NCBI RefSeq assembly: GCF_026262505.1 | Contig: NC_067206.1 | Span: 28,535,896 to 28,599,895, forward strand | Direction: 5' to 3' | DNA length: 64,000 bases | Origin: Trichomonas vaginalis G3 | Taxonomy: Eukaryota; Parabasalia; Trichomonadida; Trichomonadidae | Part shown: positions 29,754-39,640 of the stretch, one piece after another | Numbering within the stretch: position 1 is the stretch's first letter | How the letters are laid out: each line of letters starts with the position of its first letter | Notes under the pieces: generated by a model | The model's input: only the letters and a program-made list of their open reading frames with translations | Told to the model about the DNA's origin: nothing | Databases searched by the model: none | Program-made: the position numbers and the translations under genes

Positions 29754-29906
29754 CTTTGTCATAACTTCTTCGTAAATGCTTTGTCATAACTTCTTCGTAA
29801 ATGCTTTGTCATAACTTCTTCGTAAATGCTTTGTCATAACTTCTTCGTAAATGCCTTGTCAAGATTTCATCGTAAATGCTTTGTCATGACTTCTTCGTAA
29901 ATGAGT
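29754..29906. repeat. six 25-bp iterons
   Basis: The unit CTTTGTCATAACTTCTTCGT (plus AAATG) recurs with an exact 25-bp step; the ATAACTTC word starts at 29761, 29786, 29811 and 29836, with variants at 29861 and 29886. Two diverged units of the same length lie near 27,933-27,980. Iterons often bind initiators or regulators. Confidence 0.85.
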
Positions 29907-29912
29907 GTAAAT

Positions 29913-29985
29913 GACCAAAAATATAATTTAGGTGAAGAGGTGAGATTTCACCTCTTTTTTCACCTAATTTTTCACCTCTTTTTTT
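29913..29985. promoter_or_regulatory. AGGTGA/TCACCT cluster 4
   Basis: Near-identical to cluster 3, with one more TCACC unit, on the other side of the iterons. Clusters 3 and 4 therefore bracket the iteron array. Confidence 0.65.
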
Positions 29986-30109
29986 CACAAGCGTTTTACA
30001 TGAATTGTACGATGTATATTTGAAATCCTAAACAGTTTTGTAGCTTCTATTTACGAAAAAGTGACACTTAACCTTAAATTTTCAAACACTATTTTTTGAT
30101 TGTATTTTG

Positions 30110-30360
30110 TTATTTATATATTTATATATATATGTATATTTATATATATATGTATATTTATATATATATGTATATTTATATATATATGTATATTTATATA
30201 TATATGTATATTTATATATATATGTATATTTATATATATATGTATATTTATATATGTATATATTTATATATGTATATATTTATATATGTATATATTTATA
30301 TATGTATATATTTATATATGTATATATGTATATATTTATATATGTATATATTTATATATG
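30110..30360. repeat. TA-rich microsatellite, 18-bp then 16-bp period
   Basis: First about eight units of TGTATATTTATATATATA (18 bp), then units of TGTATATATTTATATA (16 bp). Open frames through it on both strands are an artefact of the repeat. Confidence 0.9.
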
Positions 30361-30394
30361 AATAAATAATACATCAAACTAGTTTTAGAGTTGA

Positions 30395-31118
30395 TAGTAA
30401 GAAGCGAAGAACAGTACCAGTAAGATACAGCAGTAGTAGCTGCTTCATGCTGCATTGAGTATTGTTGAATAATTTGAAGTAGTGGTTTTTGAAATCAGCA
30501 CCCCTATGAGAGCGCTGGCGACCGAAACACCACTAGTAAGATTGTGTATTAGAAACTGCTTCATGCTGTGTTGAGTAAGCTTCGATGTCTTTGTAGGATA
30601 GCTTTCTGAGAGCGAAACAAGATAGTGTTGAAAAAAAATTTGAAAATCTGAGAGACTGTGCAAGAGCCAACGACCAAAACACTACCAGTAAGATACAGCA
30701 GTAGTAGTTGCTTCATGCTGCATTGAGTATTGTTGAATAATTTGAAGTAGTGGTTTTTGAAATCAGCACCCCTATGAGAGCGCTGGCGACCGAAACACCA
30801 CTAGTAAGATTGTGTATTAGAAACTGCTTCATGCTGTGTTGAGTAAGCTTCGATGTCTTTGTAGGATAGCTTTCTGAGAGCGAAACAAGATAGTGTTGAA
30901 AAAAAATTTGAAAATCTGAGAGACTGTGCAAGAGCCAACGACCAAAACACTACCAGTAAGATACAGCAGTAGTAGTTGCTTCATGCTGCATTGAGTATTG
31001 TTGAATAATTTGAAGTAGTGGTTTTTGAAATCAGCACCCCTATGAGAGCGCTGGCGACCGAAACACCACTAGTAAGATTGTGTATTAGAAACTGCTTCAT
31101 GCTGTGTTGAGTAAGCCT
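30395..31118. repeat. 268-bp satellite-like tandem repeat, ~2.6 copies
   Basis: The word AGATACAGCAGTAGTAG starts at 30422, 30690 and 30958, a 268-bp step, and copies are almost identical. Each unit is itself two diverged halves of about 134 bp: 'CACTAGTAAGATTGTGTATT...AAACTGCTTCATGCTGTGTTGAGTA' against 'TACCAGTAAGATACAGCAG...TTGCTTCATGCTGCATTGAGTA'. The third copy breaks off at about 31,118. Confidence 0.88.
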
Positions 31119-31422
31119 CGATTTCTTTATCAGACCACCTTTAAATTAACCACTCACATTCTCACTGTGGTCCATCTAAAATTTGTAAACTTTATGACAT
31201 AAAATTATATTATATGCAGGATCCCACCTATTACTTAATCTTTTTGGAATAAATGTTTTATAATATTTATCGATTGATTGTAATTTTTTGTATAAAAAAA
31301 GTTTTTTATTTATATTAAAAATATATTCGGTTAATGATATTATCTTATAATTTGTAAATAAATCTAGTAATAAAATAACTTTAATAGTTGGTGTCACTTT
31401 TTCGAAAATTCTGGTTTTTTCT

Positions 31423-32388
31423 TCACAAGCGTTTTACATGAATTGTACGATGTATATTTGAAATCCTAAACAGTTTTGTAGCTTCTATTTCTTCGCTGAG
31501 GATATCAAAAGTTTTAACAATGCCGAAAGTCTCTTTATATTTCTTCTTGACGTCAGATAGAAGGAAATCTTCTACTGTTGGATAGTTTTTGTTCAGAAAT
31601 GCTAACATGTCCATTTTATCTTCTGCTGGCTTTTCTGCTTCTTTCTTTAAGTCTGCATAGTCGTTTCGCATTCTTTCTATCTCTTTGACGGAGTAGTTAT
31701 ATTTCCTTATTGCTGCTTTACATTTTGAACATTGTGGGTTCATTTTTGCATTATACATTGAAATTTGACCTGCTAGAACAACTAAAGCGTCAATTGCTCT
31801 CTTCATCTCAAACATAGCGGGTCTTAGTTGTTCGTTCCATACTTTGCCTCTTCTATCTTTATCTCTTATTTCCCAAACACATTCAGCAACTAACGAAACA
31901 AAGTTGTCGTAGGTCTTAAATTCTTCAGATTTATATATGTCAGAAACATTCTTATATACCATATCGCAATCTTTGTCCATAACTTTATGGTTGCAATGAA
32001 AACCAAGGAATTCATAATTTACTTTACGTATGAACTTCTTTATTTCTACTGAGTCAGTTGCTTTGACTTCAATTTCGTCGAATTCAGGAATAGTTAGTTT
32101 TTGATGCTGAATTTCAGGTAGTTTAGGTAAATGGTCGATGAGGTCCTCCATTTCATAAAGATACTGTTCATTTGTTTCATCTTTCGCACTACAGTCTAAA
32201 TTACTTGTTAAAAGTTCCTGCTTAATTTTTTGTATTTCTGTTTCGAAAGTAAATGAAGAAGGAATGAAGCTTTCCATCTCTACTAACATAGATGTTGGAT
32301 TCATGACTAACGAGTTTGGTGAAGTTGTTGTGGACAGAGTCCCGCCGTTCGCGGCTTGAATTGTTGTTGTGCCGATTGTTGAAATCAT
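31423..32388 (-). CDS. unassigned 321-aa Polinton protein
   Basis: I choose the ATG of MISTIGTTTIQ at 32386-32388, because it lies just after the shared upstream motif AAAATAAAGTTAGTTTTATT. The first 60 residues are Ser/Thr-rich. The rest is helical and charged, with a possible metal site (QCSKCKAAIRK) at about residue 225 and a coiled-coil-like region after it (KEIERMRNDYADLKKEAEK). No family is recognised. A paired mini-hairpin lies in its 5' part (32,332-32,355). Sharing the upstream motif with both KilA-N genes suggests co-expression. Confidence 0.5.
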   Translation of the reverse strand: MISTIGTTTIQAANGGTLSTTTSPNSLVMNPTSMLVEMESFIPSSFTFETEIQKIKQELLTSNLDCSAKDETNEQYLYEMEDLIDHLPKLPEIQHQKLTIPEFDEIEVKATDSVEIKKFIRKVNYEFLGFHCNHKVMDKDCDMVYKNVSDIYKSEEFKTYDNFVSLVAECVWEIRDKDRRGKVWNEQLRPAMFEMKRAIDALVVLAGQISMYNAKMNPQCSKCKAAIRKYNYSVKEIERMRNDYADLKKEAEKPAEDKMDMLAFLNKNYPTVEDFLLSDVKKKYKETFGIVKTFDILSEEIEATKLFRISNIHRTIHVKRL

Positions 32389-32467
32389 ATCTTTTATACA
32401 AAATAAAAAATAAATAAAAATAAAACTAACTTTATTTTTTCTATCGGGAAAATTCACGAAAATTCAA

Positions 32468-32530
32468 GAGGTGAAAAAAGAGGTGAAAAAACAGGTGAGA
32501 TCTCACCTCTTCACCTAAATTATATTTTTT
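32468..32530. promoter_or_regulatory. AGGTGA/TCACCT cluster 5
   Basis: AGAGGTGAAAAAAGAGGTGA, then ACAGGTGAGATCTCACCTC and TTCACCTAAATTATAT. This is the inverted orientation of clusters 1-4. It lies between the KilA-N 2 gene and the promoter of the 321-residue gene. Confidence 0.65.
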
Positions 32531-32559
32531 GGTGAATTCAATAAAAATAAATGGTTCAT

Positions 32560-33224
32560 TTACTCACAATATTTTTGTACAAAACGACCCCAAACTTTTA
32601 ACTTCTTTTCTGCAGCTTCAAATGCTATCTTAGCGAGTTCATATTCTCTAAATTCTCTCTTTAAATCTTCTTGTTCCATTGGACTAGTTCGTATGGAGAA
32701 TCTCTATAACCATAATATATCTCACGTTCATGTTCTAATTGTTTTTCACACATTTTTCCAACTTCTTCTTCGAACAAAGGTTTTAGCATTCTCCACTGTA
32801 TCTTCGAGTTCTTCTTCATCTAACTTCTCATGAACTTTCTTGTCTATGGAGTCCATAATATCTTTGACATAAAATGCATACTTTACAGAGCACCATTCAG
32901 CAACAAAATGAACGAGGTCAGCATGTATGTAAATACCTTTGAATTCATTCATAACGCCCTTAGTAAGCTCATAAATGCTTGTTTTGAGGTTGAGCCACTT
33001 TTGGCTCGACCGTATTCTTTCAACCAAAACTCAAGAATTTCCTGCATTTTAGCACTATTGAGAAATCTGTTTAAATGGTTTAACTTTCCTGCTTCTCTCG
33101 CCATCTTTGTTGCATTAATGTAACCATCCTTGTCTCTACGTAAGACTTCAATACCATTATAAGTGCCTTTTGTGAATGTTTCGCCATTAGATTTGTTCGT
33201 GAATGTTTTTGCTTCGACTGACAT
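32560..33224 (-). CDS. KilA-N domain protein 2 (region)
   Basis: The start side, from the ATG of MSVEAKTFTNK at 33222-33224, has the first half of a KilA-N domain (YNGIEVLRRDKDGYINATKMAREAGKLNHLNRFL). The second half follows (FKGIYIHADLVHFVAEWCSVKYAFYVKDIMDSI), with a charged C-terminal coil ending VWGRFVQKYCE. As with KilA-N 1, a DNA-binding regulator is expected. Divergence between the two domains is high, so they are not a recent duplication. Upstream, AAATAAAGTTAGTTTTATTT is shared with the 28,835 and 32,388 genes. Confidence 0.7.
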
Positions 33225-33307
33225 TTCTGTTCTTACATACAAAATGAAAAAATAAAAAAAATAAAACTAACTTTATTTTTGGTCTTTTGTGAAAATTCAC
33301 GAAAATT

Positions 33308-33370
33308 CAAGAGGTGAAAAAAACAGGTGAGAAAACAGGTGAAATCTCACCTCTTCACCTATAATATATT
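33308..33370. promoter_or_regulatory. AGGTGA/TCACCT cluster 6
   Basis: AGAGGTGAAAAAAACAGGTGA, then ACAGGTGAAATCTCACCTC and TTCACCTATAATATAT. Same orientation as cluster 5. It lies between the integrase region and the KilA-N 2 promoter. Confidence 0.65.
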
Positions 33371-34485
33371 TTTGTCTGATTTACATCCAACGAAAAAGTT
33401 TAGAAAGAATTTTCTTATTCTTTCTGGCATGTTTTTATCTTTCCAGTACTCCCGCTCTAATGGTCCCAGATGAGTTGGTTTAGATTCTCTCAAGTTCTTA
33501 GATGGTATAACATCTTCAACGCCTCCTTCATATCTTACTTTATAAGTGTCATCGTTTATGTTGTAGTCAAGTATTTCAATAACCACTCCTCGCTTTGCTT
33601 CGTCAATGGTTTCAGCAAGTTTGCCATTACTACTTTCGACTAATTTATGACGAGGGTAAAATGCTATGGAGTCGTCAGCAGCTTTTATAAGATATCCATT
33701 ACCTTGCGTAGAGTCTACGATATAATAATTTCGACTTAACCTTAAACGTTTCTTTGTCAACGGTTTGTCGTCAAGAACTACACGAACTTTTGTTCCAGGA
33801 ATGAGAGTAAATTGTGTTGAATTTCTGATATTTGTGTTTGACTTCGTTTCTTTTGTATATACTTTTCTTCTTGTTGTTGTGTCATTGAATTTGGTGTATG
33901 TCCTGTTGTAGAATGTGTTGAGGAATTGTAAACTTCGATGAAATGTTTCATTGTTTCTTCGGTAAAGTCTCGCTCTTGATTTAAATCTCTGAGCGTTCTT
34001 ATGAAGCGGTTAATGATACCGAGTATGTTATGGTTATGGTCTTCAGTAGTGTAGTGAGTTATGTTATGCTTAATGAGAAATTCTGTGATTTCGTTGCTGA
34101 GGTATGCACCGTCTTGGTCTGATGTTAAAGTACTTGGGTTATGTTCTGCTACAAACTTTTGTAAAACTCTTAACACTTCATGAGTTCCTTTATTTTTCAT
34201 TGGATATGCATATGCTTTACGAGTGTTAACATTTATGAAGATGAGGAATGGTTTATGTCCTCCTTTTCTGCTTTGAATGAGAGTGTCAAATTGGTATGCG
34301 TCAGGAGTGTTGGAGTAAATTGGTAAAAAGTAGTCGTAAGGGTTTATTTTTGTTTGATGTACAACATTTTTGTCAAAGAACCTTTTCACTTCAGCTCTGT
34401 TAGTAAATCCCGAACTCTTTGCAGCTTCATTGAACTTCTTAAATGACCTCCATGGATGTTGTTCGAATACTTCTTTCAAGCTCAT
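33359..34485 (-). CDS. retrovirus-type DDE integrase (region)
   Basis: The core starts at the ATG 34483-34485. NPYDYFLPIYSNTPDAYQFDTL holds the first catalytic Asp. FINVNTRKAYAYPMKNKGT is the usual second strand. STLTSDQDGAYLSNEI holds the second Asp. The third region follows (NILGIINRFIRTLRDL). Downstream (33,359-33,760) is a small beta-barrel-like tail (YYIVDSTQGNGYLIKAADDSIAFYPRHKLVES) of the kind found as the C-terminal DNA-binding part. The older relic has an equivalent tail at 43,525-43,840. The integrase joins the element's ends to host DNA, making the 6-bp duplication. Confidence 0.85.
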
Positions 34486-37400
34486 TTATGTAAAGTTAAA
34501 GATTTTAACCAACTCGTATCCAAGCGTGCATTGTTATATAAGGAGGCATATAATCTTTCCATTACCTGCTGGTCTGTAATACCAGCTACAACATGTGTAT
34601 GATTTCCTGCAGTTCCACAGAAAATACCTGTGCTTGAATCTACTGGGTCAGTTGAAATATCATATCTATGCATTCCCTGTCTATCCGAACCCGCTGCAAG
34701 ATTTGTATAACCTCTTTTTGTTATTGAATGTGAATGGTTTCCTTCCACAGATGTTCTTCCACTGAACCTATGCATATGTGAAGGAAGGTTTTCAATACCT
34801 ATTTTCTTTGAACCTCCCATCTTCATTGACTGCGTATTAGTGTAGAATGGAAAACTGTCAACTATTTCATACCATCTACCACCAAATAAAGTGTTTGGAT
34901 TTATTGGATTCATAGACGTATAAACAGCTCCTATAGGATATATTAAATCATATATGCTCATAACTCTATAAACATATTCTAAAGAACTTATGTCATTAAA
35001 TACCATTTGGAATGTATCTCCCGGATGAAATGTTGCATTTGTTCCACTTTTATAATGTAATGTTAGTTCAATAGAATTATCCAAGAAAAATTCAAAAGTA
35101 TCTGGTTGAAGACCTCTAACAAATTCAAATGGAGTTGCTGGTTCACCATTTATAATTTCTGTTGTAAATGTCATTGTATCTGGTTTCGAAAATTTCTTTG
35201 TTAGTTCTGCATCCACATAAGTTTTATCTGCTTTCTTATCTAACATTGCTGGTAGTTCATATGCTTCAAAGTTTCTGGCATGATCTTCGATATTCCTGCA
35301 ACTCTTATCTAAATTGTTAAGAGTATCTTTTACGCTTGTACTCGGATTCTCTAATGGTGCACTTGAACCAAGGTCAAAGTTCAATATTATGTCGTCTGCT
35401 CTAACAGTAGTGAAGGATTTATGTGTATGGTTCTTGTCGGCTTTACTGTCTAATGTAGCTTGAAGTTCATTTATATCGGAGATGTTGTGTTTATGAGATT
35501 TCAAAACTTTGTTCGTTGCGTCAAGTTCTGTTTTGTCAGCTTTACTTTTAATAGCATCTTCAAAAGTTATTTTTGACTTAACTCTCAAAGTAAATCTTGG
35601 TTCAACTAATACACCGTTAACAAAGAAGTATGAAGCATAAATTTCAGCGTTATAACCAAATGATTGTGGTGCTATACCTGTGTCATACTGTACAGTACAG
35701 TGTATGTCATAACCTTTAGCACGAATGAATTTATATCTTCTTTCATTAACATTTTTCGTATTCACTTTTTCACCCTGTGTTAAATATCCATGATAGTCCG
35801 TTATAATCTGTTCATCAGAACTTATATAATGAACATGGTTTTTGTCTGCTTTATTGTCTAAAGAAGTTTGAAGTTCATTTATATCGGAGATATTGTGTTT
35901 ATGAGATTTCAAAACTTTGTTCGTTGCGTCAAGTTCATTTTTGTCCGCTTTACTATTTAATGTAGCTTGAAGTTCATTTATATCGGAGATATTGTGTTTA
36001 TGTTCTTTATCTGCTTTTTCGGCTAATTTCTCTTCTATCTCATTTATTTCAAGTTCATGCCTACCACCACCTCCCGAAGAAGTATTTTTCTTCAGCTCTT
36101 GAAGAACGTCCACTTCGCCATCTTTGGTGTCAATAATGAGACTTTGAGTTAAAACCTTTCCTGTCTTAATGGATGTTTGTAAAACTTCTTCTTCACCGTG
36201 TTCGGGGTCATGGTCGTCATCATATCTTGTGAAATCAGAGATGTTGTCATACATTAAACATATCTGTCTCAAAAGTTCTGCTATTTGAAACTGGAACGAA
36301 AGATATACAGAACTTTCATCATCTCCTAAAGTCAAGTCTGCTTCTTAAGTATTTCTTGAATGTATGCAATGAGAACAGAGTACCTTGGAAAATATTCGAA
36401 CAATATTTCATTAGCTGTTGGTTTTGGTGGTTCTTTGGAGTTTCTGTTTGTTTCAGTTCCTTCTGTAGGTTCTGTTGGAGTTCTGCATCTCTTGACTTCA
36501 ATGCTCTTGCTCTCAAAGACCTAAATGTTAGAGCACCAGGTTTTACAAAGGACTTTATAAATGCTTTAATAGTTCCTGGTAAGTTATTGTTAGCATTAAG
36601 TAAGTTCCTTATGCTTCCATCATGTACGTCCATAGCACTATGTAAAAATCTATACTTTTCTTGTAGTCAGCAATAGACTGACTGTGATTTTTTAAAGATT
36701 TGTCAATACCTTTAAGCCAATCTTCATGCATGTCTGATACTGAGCCAAGAATATCATTTGCTTCCTTTAGTGTATTTTGTGCTTGTCGTAAAGTATCCAA
36801 TCCCGTACGTGCATTGTTTGCTATACGTCTTACAGTATCTATTTGACTCCTTGTTCTTGCATCCAACCAGATAAAGTTTTAATAGTATCCGAACCATTTG
36901 AAATGAAGTTCAAAGCATTTTTAACGTCATTTAAAACTTCTTCACCAAGTACCGCCCATATCTTTCCGATTTGGTATTGAAGAACTCCATATGAAGCAGC
37001 TGTTAAACCAGTATTTATAAGGTCCCATATCCATGATTTAGCAGTTTTTCCATCCTTTCCATCCTTTCCATCCAACCGTTTTCGCCTTGAGGTCCTTGTA
37101 TTCCTTGTATTCCTTGTATTCCTTGAGGTCCTTGTATTCCTTGTGGTCCGGTGTCACCCTTCTCTCCTTTCAGTTCATCTTTATGTTCGTTATAATATTC
37201 TAATGTCATAAGGTGTACATCATTACTGCTACCAGCAACGCCGAGAATTTGTTTCTCATTCATGACTAAATTCTTTAGGCATTTAATGTTGTCGTCAAAT
37301 CGAAAGCTCTTTAACAATTCAATGAGAACATTTAATACTTTCACTAATGAGGCATCTACTGTAGAATTTATATATTGCACCGTTCCATCATTTATAATAG

Positions 37401-37582
37401 GAACTTTGCTTGTTGTAATGAATGGGTCATAAGTGTTAAAAGTATCGAAATCAATGACTTTTTTAGTTTTTCCATCGTCAATGACTAATCATTGCCTTCA
37501 ATGGTTAAAGTTGAGTTTCGTTTACTAGTTCATGTGCTCTTCTTGCTTCATTTGTTTCATACGCATATGCAGCAATAGTCAT
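34482..37582 (-). CDS. giant fibre: collagen-like, coiled coil, tail-collar (region)
   Basis: A 3.1-kb structural-protein region. Near its start (about 37,080-37,170) is a collagen-like stretch of G-x-y triplets (GDTGPQGIQGPQGIQ), with another (GKDGKDGK) nearby. Helical coiled-coil segments follow. The last 617 codons (34,482-36,335) contain repeated ADKxHxHNISDINELQ..L.SKADK units, as in phage long tail fibres. The final 170 residues read YPIGAVYTSMNPINPNTLFG, IENLPSHMH, GNHSHS and GNHTHV: a phage tail-collar domain with metal-binding His-x-His pairs. The natural reading is a trimeric fibre for attachment to the cell surface. It shares a divergent 17-bp promoter gap with the minor-capsid gene 2. 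Confidence 0.75.
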
Positions 37583-37599
37583 ATTTTAATGAGAATAAA

Positions 37600-38340
37600 A
37601 TGTTGTTCTATTTGCAAAGTACAGACCCAAACGAATACGGGACAGTAAAGCTACAACAAACTTAGGTCTTCAGAATGAAGCGCTTGCTTTCAGAGTTGTT
37701 GACTTCAATACTATCGCAACTTTTGTCATAACAGATGAAACAGATTTCATGGAGTTTGAAATAGATGGAAAGAAGCATGAAATAAGATTTCACAATAATG
37801 TAGAATATAAGATGGAAACATTAGCTGGAGTGTTAAATGCGCTCATAAATACTACAATAAACAAGGAGAACGAAGAAAACTTAATGAATGTTAAACTTAT
37901 TGCAGGAGTTTTGAAGTTCAGTTATGCGAAGGAGTTTAAGATAACACGAATGAGTCATAGAGTTCAATTGCTTCTGGGAGCATACCATATGACATTTCCT
38001 TTGAAAAGTTTTGACAAAACGATTGAGATGAAATCTGTTCCATACGTATGTTATGGTAATTGTTTGTACATTGAGTCTAAAATAGCTAATGTCACAGGCA
38101 TTTCAGGAGTTAATAGTAAAGGTTCAGTAGAATATAAGTCTTTCTGTTATGAAGTAAATTCAATGTTCATTCCAAACGTTCCTGTCATAGCAACTCATTT
38201 AGGTAAATGGGTTCGCATTAGTCCTCATAATTTGAAAGACATGCAATTCAGACTTGTTGACTTTCAGGCGAGCCTGTAGAACTGAAGGCACCAGTGCGAA
38301 TGACTGTTGAAGTTGACTTTTTAGAAAATATTAAATGCAA
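37600..38340 (+). CDS. putative minor capsid (penton-like) protein 2 (region)
   Basis: Encodes beta-rich sequence: MLFYLQSTDPNEYGTVKLQQ at the start, DETDFMEFEIDGKKHEIRFH in the middle, then SHRVQLLLGAYHMTFPLKSF, and near the end VIATHLGKWVRISPHNLKDM and VRMTVEVDFLENI. The last part, a strand with a polar turn followed by a hydrophobic strand, is the pattern of single jelly-roll penton proteins. The fold pattern and position relate it to the regions at 22,130 and 40,540. Assignment is inferred. Confidence 0.4.
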
Positions 38341-38604
38341 CAGCTTACAAGAGAACTCAGAGCTAAAAATATAAAGTATGAATGTTATGTATTAGGTCAT
38401 GAACTTTGGTTGTTGCTGTTTGATGAAACAAATGAGTTAGTTATGTCAGTCAAGAGAACAGAAAAAGGCGTCAAAGGCGCCGAGCGCAAAGCGCTATATT
38501 GTGTTAGTGAAAACTGCACCAAGTCAATAAGATTAGGTTTGCATTATGAAGATGAGTTCGATACTGTTGAAGAAGTTTTGGACAGATATTACAAATTGCT
38601 TTAA
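38335..38604 (+). CDS. unassigned 89-aa Polinton protein
   Basis: An alpha/beta small protein (MQQLTRELRAKNIKYECYVLGHELWLLLFDE; FDTVEEVLDRYYKLL). It contains a paired mini-hairpin in its coding sequence (38,467-38,494), which encodes KGVKGAERKAL. No family is recognised. It follows the minor-capsid gene 2 region with a slight overlap, and its stop overlaps the end of the opposite-strand gene. Confidence 0.5.
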   Translation: MQQLTRELRAKNIKYECYVLGHELWLLLFDETNELVMSVKRTEKGVKGAERKALYCVSENCTKSIRLGLHYEDEFDTVEEVLDRYYKLL

Positions 38605-39213
38605 TTTACTAAAACATATTTCAAGCAAAGTTTATATTCTGTTGAAAGTTTTGTATACTCGTTCGAATATTTATACTTAAACTCAACTCCTGTAGTTCCT
38701 GGTGTTTCAATGATGCGGATGTTACCTATTTTCATGAATGGTGGCGTTTGACCACAGCATTCGATTTCAGGGTCGAGATAGTCAATGACACATTGTTTCC
38801 CTGTTATTCGTGAGATAACATTTTCAAGGTCCTCCTTTGTTAGAATTATTTGGTTCTTACTTATAAGATTTGTCAAAAGCTTCTTATCGTCTTTGAGTAA
38901 ATTGTTGGTATAACTGAAGAAGGTAATGGTCTACGTTATCTGAAGGATTTGTTTGAACATTTGTGTAAGGGTTGTCGTTGGCTTCTCTTGAAAGAATTTG
39001 GTCCAGTGGTGGATACTCTAACTTAACATCTGATGTAGCGTTAGCGTTTGAAGCTGAGTTTAAATTCACGGATTTCAGTTCTGGTTCTTTTTCTTTCAAA
39101 CACTCCGAACTATAGTTCTTTATGACAATATTGTTTGTCGTTCGTGAGTCAACATTTGATGTTGGTTCAATTGGAACATTAACGGCACCAGCTAAGATGG
39201 ATTTGCTTCTCAT
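38601..39213 (-). CDS. unassigned small Polinton proteins (region)
   Basis: Two short minus-strand frames. One, from 39,213, is Asn/Ser-rich and probably disordered (NSASNANATSDVKLEYPPLDQIL). The other, from 38,876, is a small alpha/beta protein with a Cys pair (DYLDPEIECCGQTPPFMKIG). Neither is recognised. They lie next to the packaging ATPase group. Confidence 0.4.
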
Positions 39214-39238
39214 TTCATATAGAATAAAAACCTTTTAT

Positions 39239-39640
39239 ATGTATGAAATGAACAATATACTCGACAAGGGTTTGAATGTAAAGCTAACGAATGAAAATAT
39301 TGTTGAATTCACTGAGACAGGTGCTGTGTATAAAGATGTAGAACTACTGAACAAAAGAGCTAAGGGAAGAAGCAGGAACATGAACAAAGGGTGGAAGCCT
39401 ATAAAAATTTATGTCAATGATGGCTCAGGAGGTTCAAACATAAAGTATGCAGAAAGTTATAGAGTTTATGCGCTAAAAGGTGAAAAGCCTTCATTTAAGA
39501 ACAGCTATTCTAACGCATATCCTCAAAAGTTAACGGATGGGGAAGTGGATGATATGAATGACAGCAAAAATATTAACAGAAATGGCGACAGAGATGCATG
39601 GAATTTGTTTACCATCAGTCAATTGAAGGTTAAACTTTAA
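39239..39640 (+). CDS. unassigned 133-aa Polinton protein
   Basis: I choose the ATG at 39239, because TTTATAT and the TTTTAT box lie just before it. The product is polar and basic in the middle (LNKRAKGRSRNMNKGWKPIKIYV), followed by a Gly/Ser/Asn-rich part. The stop overlaps the stop of the ATPase on the opposite strand. No family is recognised. Confidence 0.45.
   Translation: MYEMNNILDKGLNVKLTNENIVEFTETGAVYKDVELLNKRAKGRSRNMNKGWKPIKIYVNDGSGGSNIKYAESYRVYALKGEKPSFKNSYSNAYPQKLTDGEVDDMNDSKNINRNGDRDAWNLFTISQLKVKL

Larger units (their letters stand above)
29317..29983. promoter_or_regulatory. central non-coding hub of the Polinton
   Basis: About 670 bp without a credible gene. In order it has a tRNA-like sequence (29,358-29,430), a 13-bp perfect inverted repeat (29,496-29,508 with 29,548-29,560), AGGTGA cluster 3 (29,655-29,718), a paired mini-hairpin (29,722-29,749), six 25-bp iterons (29,754-29,906) and AGGTGA cluster 4 (29,913-29,985). 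This density of repeats is what an internal replication or transcription control region looks like, but function is inferred. Confidence 0.55.
29984..31490. repeat. 69-bp direct repeats enclosing a 1.37-kb insert
   Basis: 29,984-30,052 and 31,422-31,490 are identical (TTCACAAGCGTTTTACATGA ... GCTTCTATTT). The right copy is the 3' end of the neighbouring 321-residue gene. The enclosed 1,369 bp is repeat DNA unlike the rest of the element: a TA-rich microsatellite, a 268-bp satellite and an AT-rich tail. Just inside are 14-bp inverted ends, CGAAAAAGTGACAC at 30,054-30,067 and its complement at 31,391-31,404. It looks like foreign DNA captured in the Polinton. Confidence 0.8.

Noticed and set aside
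29754-29906. CRISPR-like array
   Set aside because: The 25-bp units are directly adjacent without unique spacers, and the setting is eukaryotic. They are iterons.
30096-30369. Three long overlapping frames of Ile/Tyr/Met repeats
   Set aside because: They are translations of the TA microsatellite, open in every frame because the repeat has no stop triplet.
30445-30931. Two identical 72-residue frames on the minus strand
   Set aside because: They are the same frame in two copies of the 268-bp satellite. No start context and no coding character.
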